Shown here in pieces: positions 62,959 to 64,000 of a stretch of 64,000 nucleotides of DNA. Origin of the DNA: Sphingomonadales bacterium EhC05 (GTDB taxonomy: Bacteria; Pseudomonadota; Alphaproteobacteria; Sphingomonadales; Sphingomonadaceae). The stretch is from positions 1 to 64,000 of the forward strand of contig LXYP01000022.1 in the NCBI GenBank assembly GCA_001650955.1, in the 5' to 3' direction. Position 1 is the first letter of the stretch, and each line of letters opens with the position of its first letter. A program made the position numbers and the translations under genes. The notes beneath the pieces were generated by a model. It searched no databases. It was not told the DNA's origin and saw only the letters and a program-made list of their open reading frames with translations.

Positions 62959-63297
62959 ATGGCCCGCAAACATTCGAAACATGGTGGCTATCAGGACCTG
63001 CCTCAGGCAGAGGAAGCTCCGGCGGAGGCGCCAGCTTGCTGGCTGTGTGCGCGGCCGACTGGCACCACCATCGTCTGGCATCATCCGGTGCCGAAAAGCC
63101 GGGGCGGGCGCGATGTGGTGCCGATGCATCCGATTTGCCAGCGGACTGTGATCACCCATTTTACCAATAGCGAATTGCAGCGCCACGCGATGGACGTCGA
63201 GGCACTTCTGGCCGATCCTACGATCCGCAAATTTGTCGACTGGGTGGCCAAGAAAGACCCCGAATTCAACGCCTCGACGCCCAAGAAGAAGCGCTGA
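62959..63297 (+). CDS. Small HNH-type protein
   Basis: The start is the ATG at 62959 (MARKHSKHGGYQD); a longer frame upstream has poor protein character. The 112-residue product has CWLCARP, WHHPVPKSRGGRD and PICQRTV, an HNH-like zinc site pattern of small HNH nucleases. The C-terminus is basic. It may bind or cut nucleic acid. It stands alone. Confidence 0.75.
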   Translation: MARKHSKHGGYQDLPQAEEAPAEAPACWLCARPTGTTIVWHHPVPKSRGGRDVVPMHPICQRTVITHFTNSELQRHAMDVEALLADPTIRKFVDWVAKKDPEFNASTPKKKR

Positions 63298-63491
63298 TCG
63301 CTCTGCAAAATTGTGGCGACTGGACCGGCAGGAAACATGGAGCGACAGAATTCATGTCGCCAGCATCACCCCCCAACCATCATGCGACTAGCACCGCTCA
63401 GCTATAATCCTTGACCAGTCGCCCTCTGTTTAGCTAGTCAGTTAAATTGCACGGGTGGTGAACCGTCCGGCAGTTTTTTGGGAGACGGACG

Positions 63492-64000
63492 ATGCGCAGA
63501 CTTGGATTGATATTGGGCGGTCTATTGGCCCCATTATTATTGGTCGCGTGCGAAAGCCAAACCAGCGAGACAGATTCGACGATTGCGGATGCCGGCAGCG
63601 GAGCCGAGTGGAACAATATCGGCTTTGATGCCAAAGAGCAGCGCCACAGCCCGCTCGATCAGATCAATGACAGCAATGTCGGTGAACTGGGCATCGCCTG
63701 GTTCAAGGACTTGCCCGATGCGCGCGGTCAGGAAGCGACTCCGATTGTCGTCGATGGCAAGCTCTATATCACCACCGCCTGGTCCAAAGTTTTTGCCTAT
63801 GATGCCAAATCGGGCGAAGAGCTCTGGTCCTATGATCCGGAAGTTCCCGGCGAAAAAGCCGTCGATGCCTGTTGTGACGTCGTCAATCGCGGCGTCGCGA
63901 TCTCGCGCGGAAAGCTCTTCTTCGGCACGATTGATGGCCGGCTGATCGCGCTCGATGCCAATACCGGTGCGCGCCTTTGGGAAACCCAGACCACTGATAA
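63492..64000 (+). CDS. PQQ-dependent alcohol dehydrogenase, 5' part
   Basis: The gene starts at the ATG at 63492 with GGAG about eight bases upstream and runs off the window. The first 169 residues show a lipoprotein-like signal (APLLLVAC), then the start of an eight-bladed propeller. WFKDLPDARGQEATPIVVDG is seen in parts, as are the vicinal disulfide DACCDVVNRG and a tryptophan-docking repeat (GRLIALDANTGARLW). These are features of PQQ-dependent quinoprotein or quinohemoprotein alcohol dehydrogenases of the periplasm. Whether a cytochrome c domain follows cannot be seen. Confidence 0.9.
   Translation, partial: MRRLGLILGGLLAPLLLVACESQTSETDSTIADAGSGAEWNNIGFDAKEQRHSPLDQINDSNVGELGIAWFKDLPDARGQEATPIVVDGKLYITTAWSKVFAYDAKSGEELWSYDPEVPGEKAVDACCDVVNRGVAISRGKLFFGTIDGRLIALDANTGARLWETQTTD

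Noticed and set aside
1-64000. CRISPR array or intact insertion sequence
   Set aside because: No set of regularly spaced direct repeats and no transposase gene with terminal repeats was seen; the only repeated arrays are the three Y RNA modules and the att copies.

Overview
The window looks like chromosome from a marine or freshwater member of the Sphingomonadales (Alphaproteobacteria, near Sphingorhabdus, Parasphingorhabdus or Sphingopyxis). The evidence is moderate GC, an UrcA-family protein, a large TonB-dependent receptor paired with a TPR-sulfotransferase, a DUF6356-type protein, the FecR/CHASE2-cyclase pair, and many short (ATGA, GTGA, TAATG) gene overlaps. The assignment is inferred from gene content, not from a search.

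Regions. 1-12.2 kb holds orphan secreted and lipoprotein genes, a LuxR-type/hydrolase regulator, and a two-gene operon of a FecR-TPR-beta-barrel protein and a CHASE2 nucleotide cyclase. A palindromic repeat built on TCCGCTTT/AAAGCGGA recurs beside the orphan genes. 12.2-18.4 kb has the TonB receptor/sulfotransferase pair and urcA. 18.6-21.0 kb has a CHASE2-GGDEF(degenerate)-EAL protein.

21.0-32.6 kb is the highlight, an unusually complete RNA-repair island. On the minus strand, rtcR (a sigma54 activator with a CARF-like sensor) is coupled to a Pnkp-like HAD phosphatase. Divergently, three TATCT-N-AGATA sites and a good -24/-12 promoter precede a leader with a long hairpin and a canonical tRNA fold (anticodon UGG). 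Then follow the Ro60 homologue rsr, three tandem Y-RNA modules carrying tRNA-like arms, rtcB, an RlaP-type nucleotidyltransferase and rtcA. A second set follows on the same strand: a tandem AAA+ ATPase, a second RtcB-family ligase (RtcB2) and the release-factor homologue prfH. The likely logic is that RtcR senses broken RNA and sigma54 RNA polymerase then makes Ro60, its Y RNAs, end-healing enzymes and a ligase. RtcB2-PrfH is, from published work on the family, a system for ribosomes cut at the decoding centre.

32.8-46.6 kb is an integrated island at the 3' end of a tRNA-Leu(CAG) gene: integrase, a small Xis-like HTH, an HTH/zinc-ribbon protein, a second tyrosine recombinase, and a Type III-like restriction operon with a DUF262/DUF1524 gene between mod and res. 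Two further copies of the tRNA end flank an AbiE toxin-antitoxin pair, and an integrase stub follows the last copy, so the locus has been hit repeatedly.

46.9-64 kb is ordinary chromosome: ETF-QO, tRNA-Tyr, rlmB, ferredoxin, an AlkA-type glycosylase, an osmoprotectant ABC transporter operon, SDR enzymes, pterin dehydratase, ccmAB, a CinA-type protein, a sulfatase-fold membrane enzyme, methionine aminopeptidase, a small HNH protein, and the start of a PQQ-dependent alcohol dehydrogenase cut by the window end.
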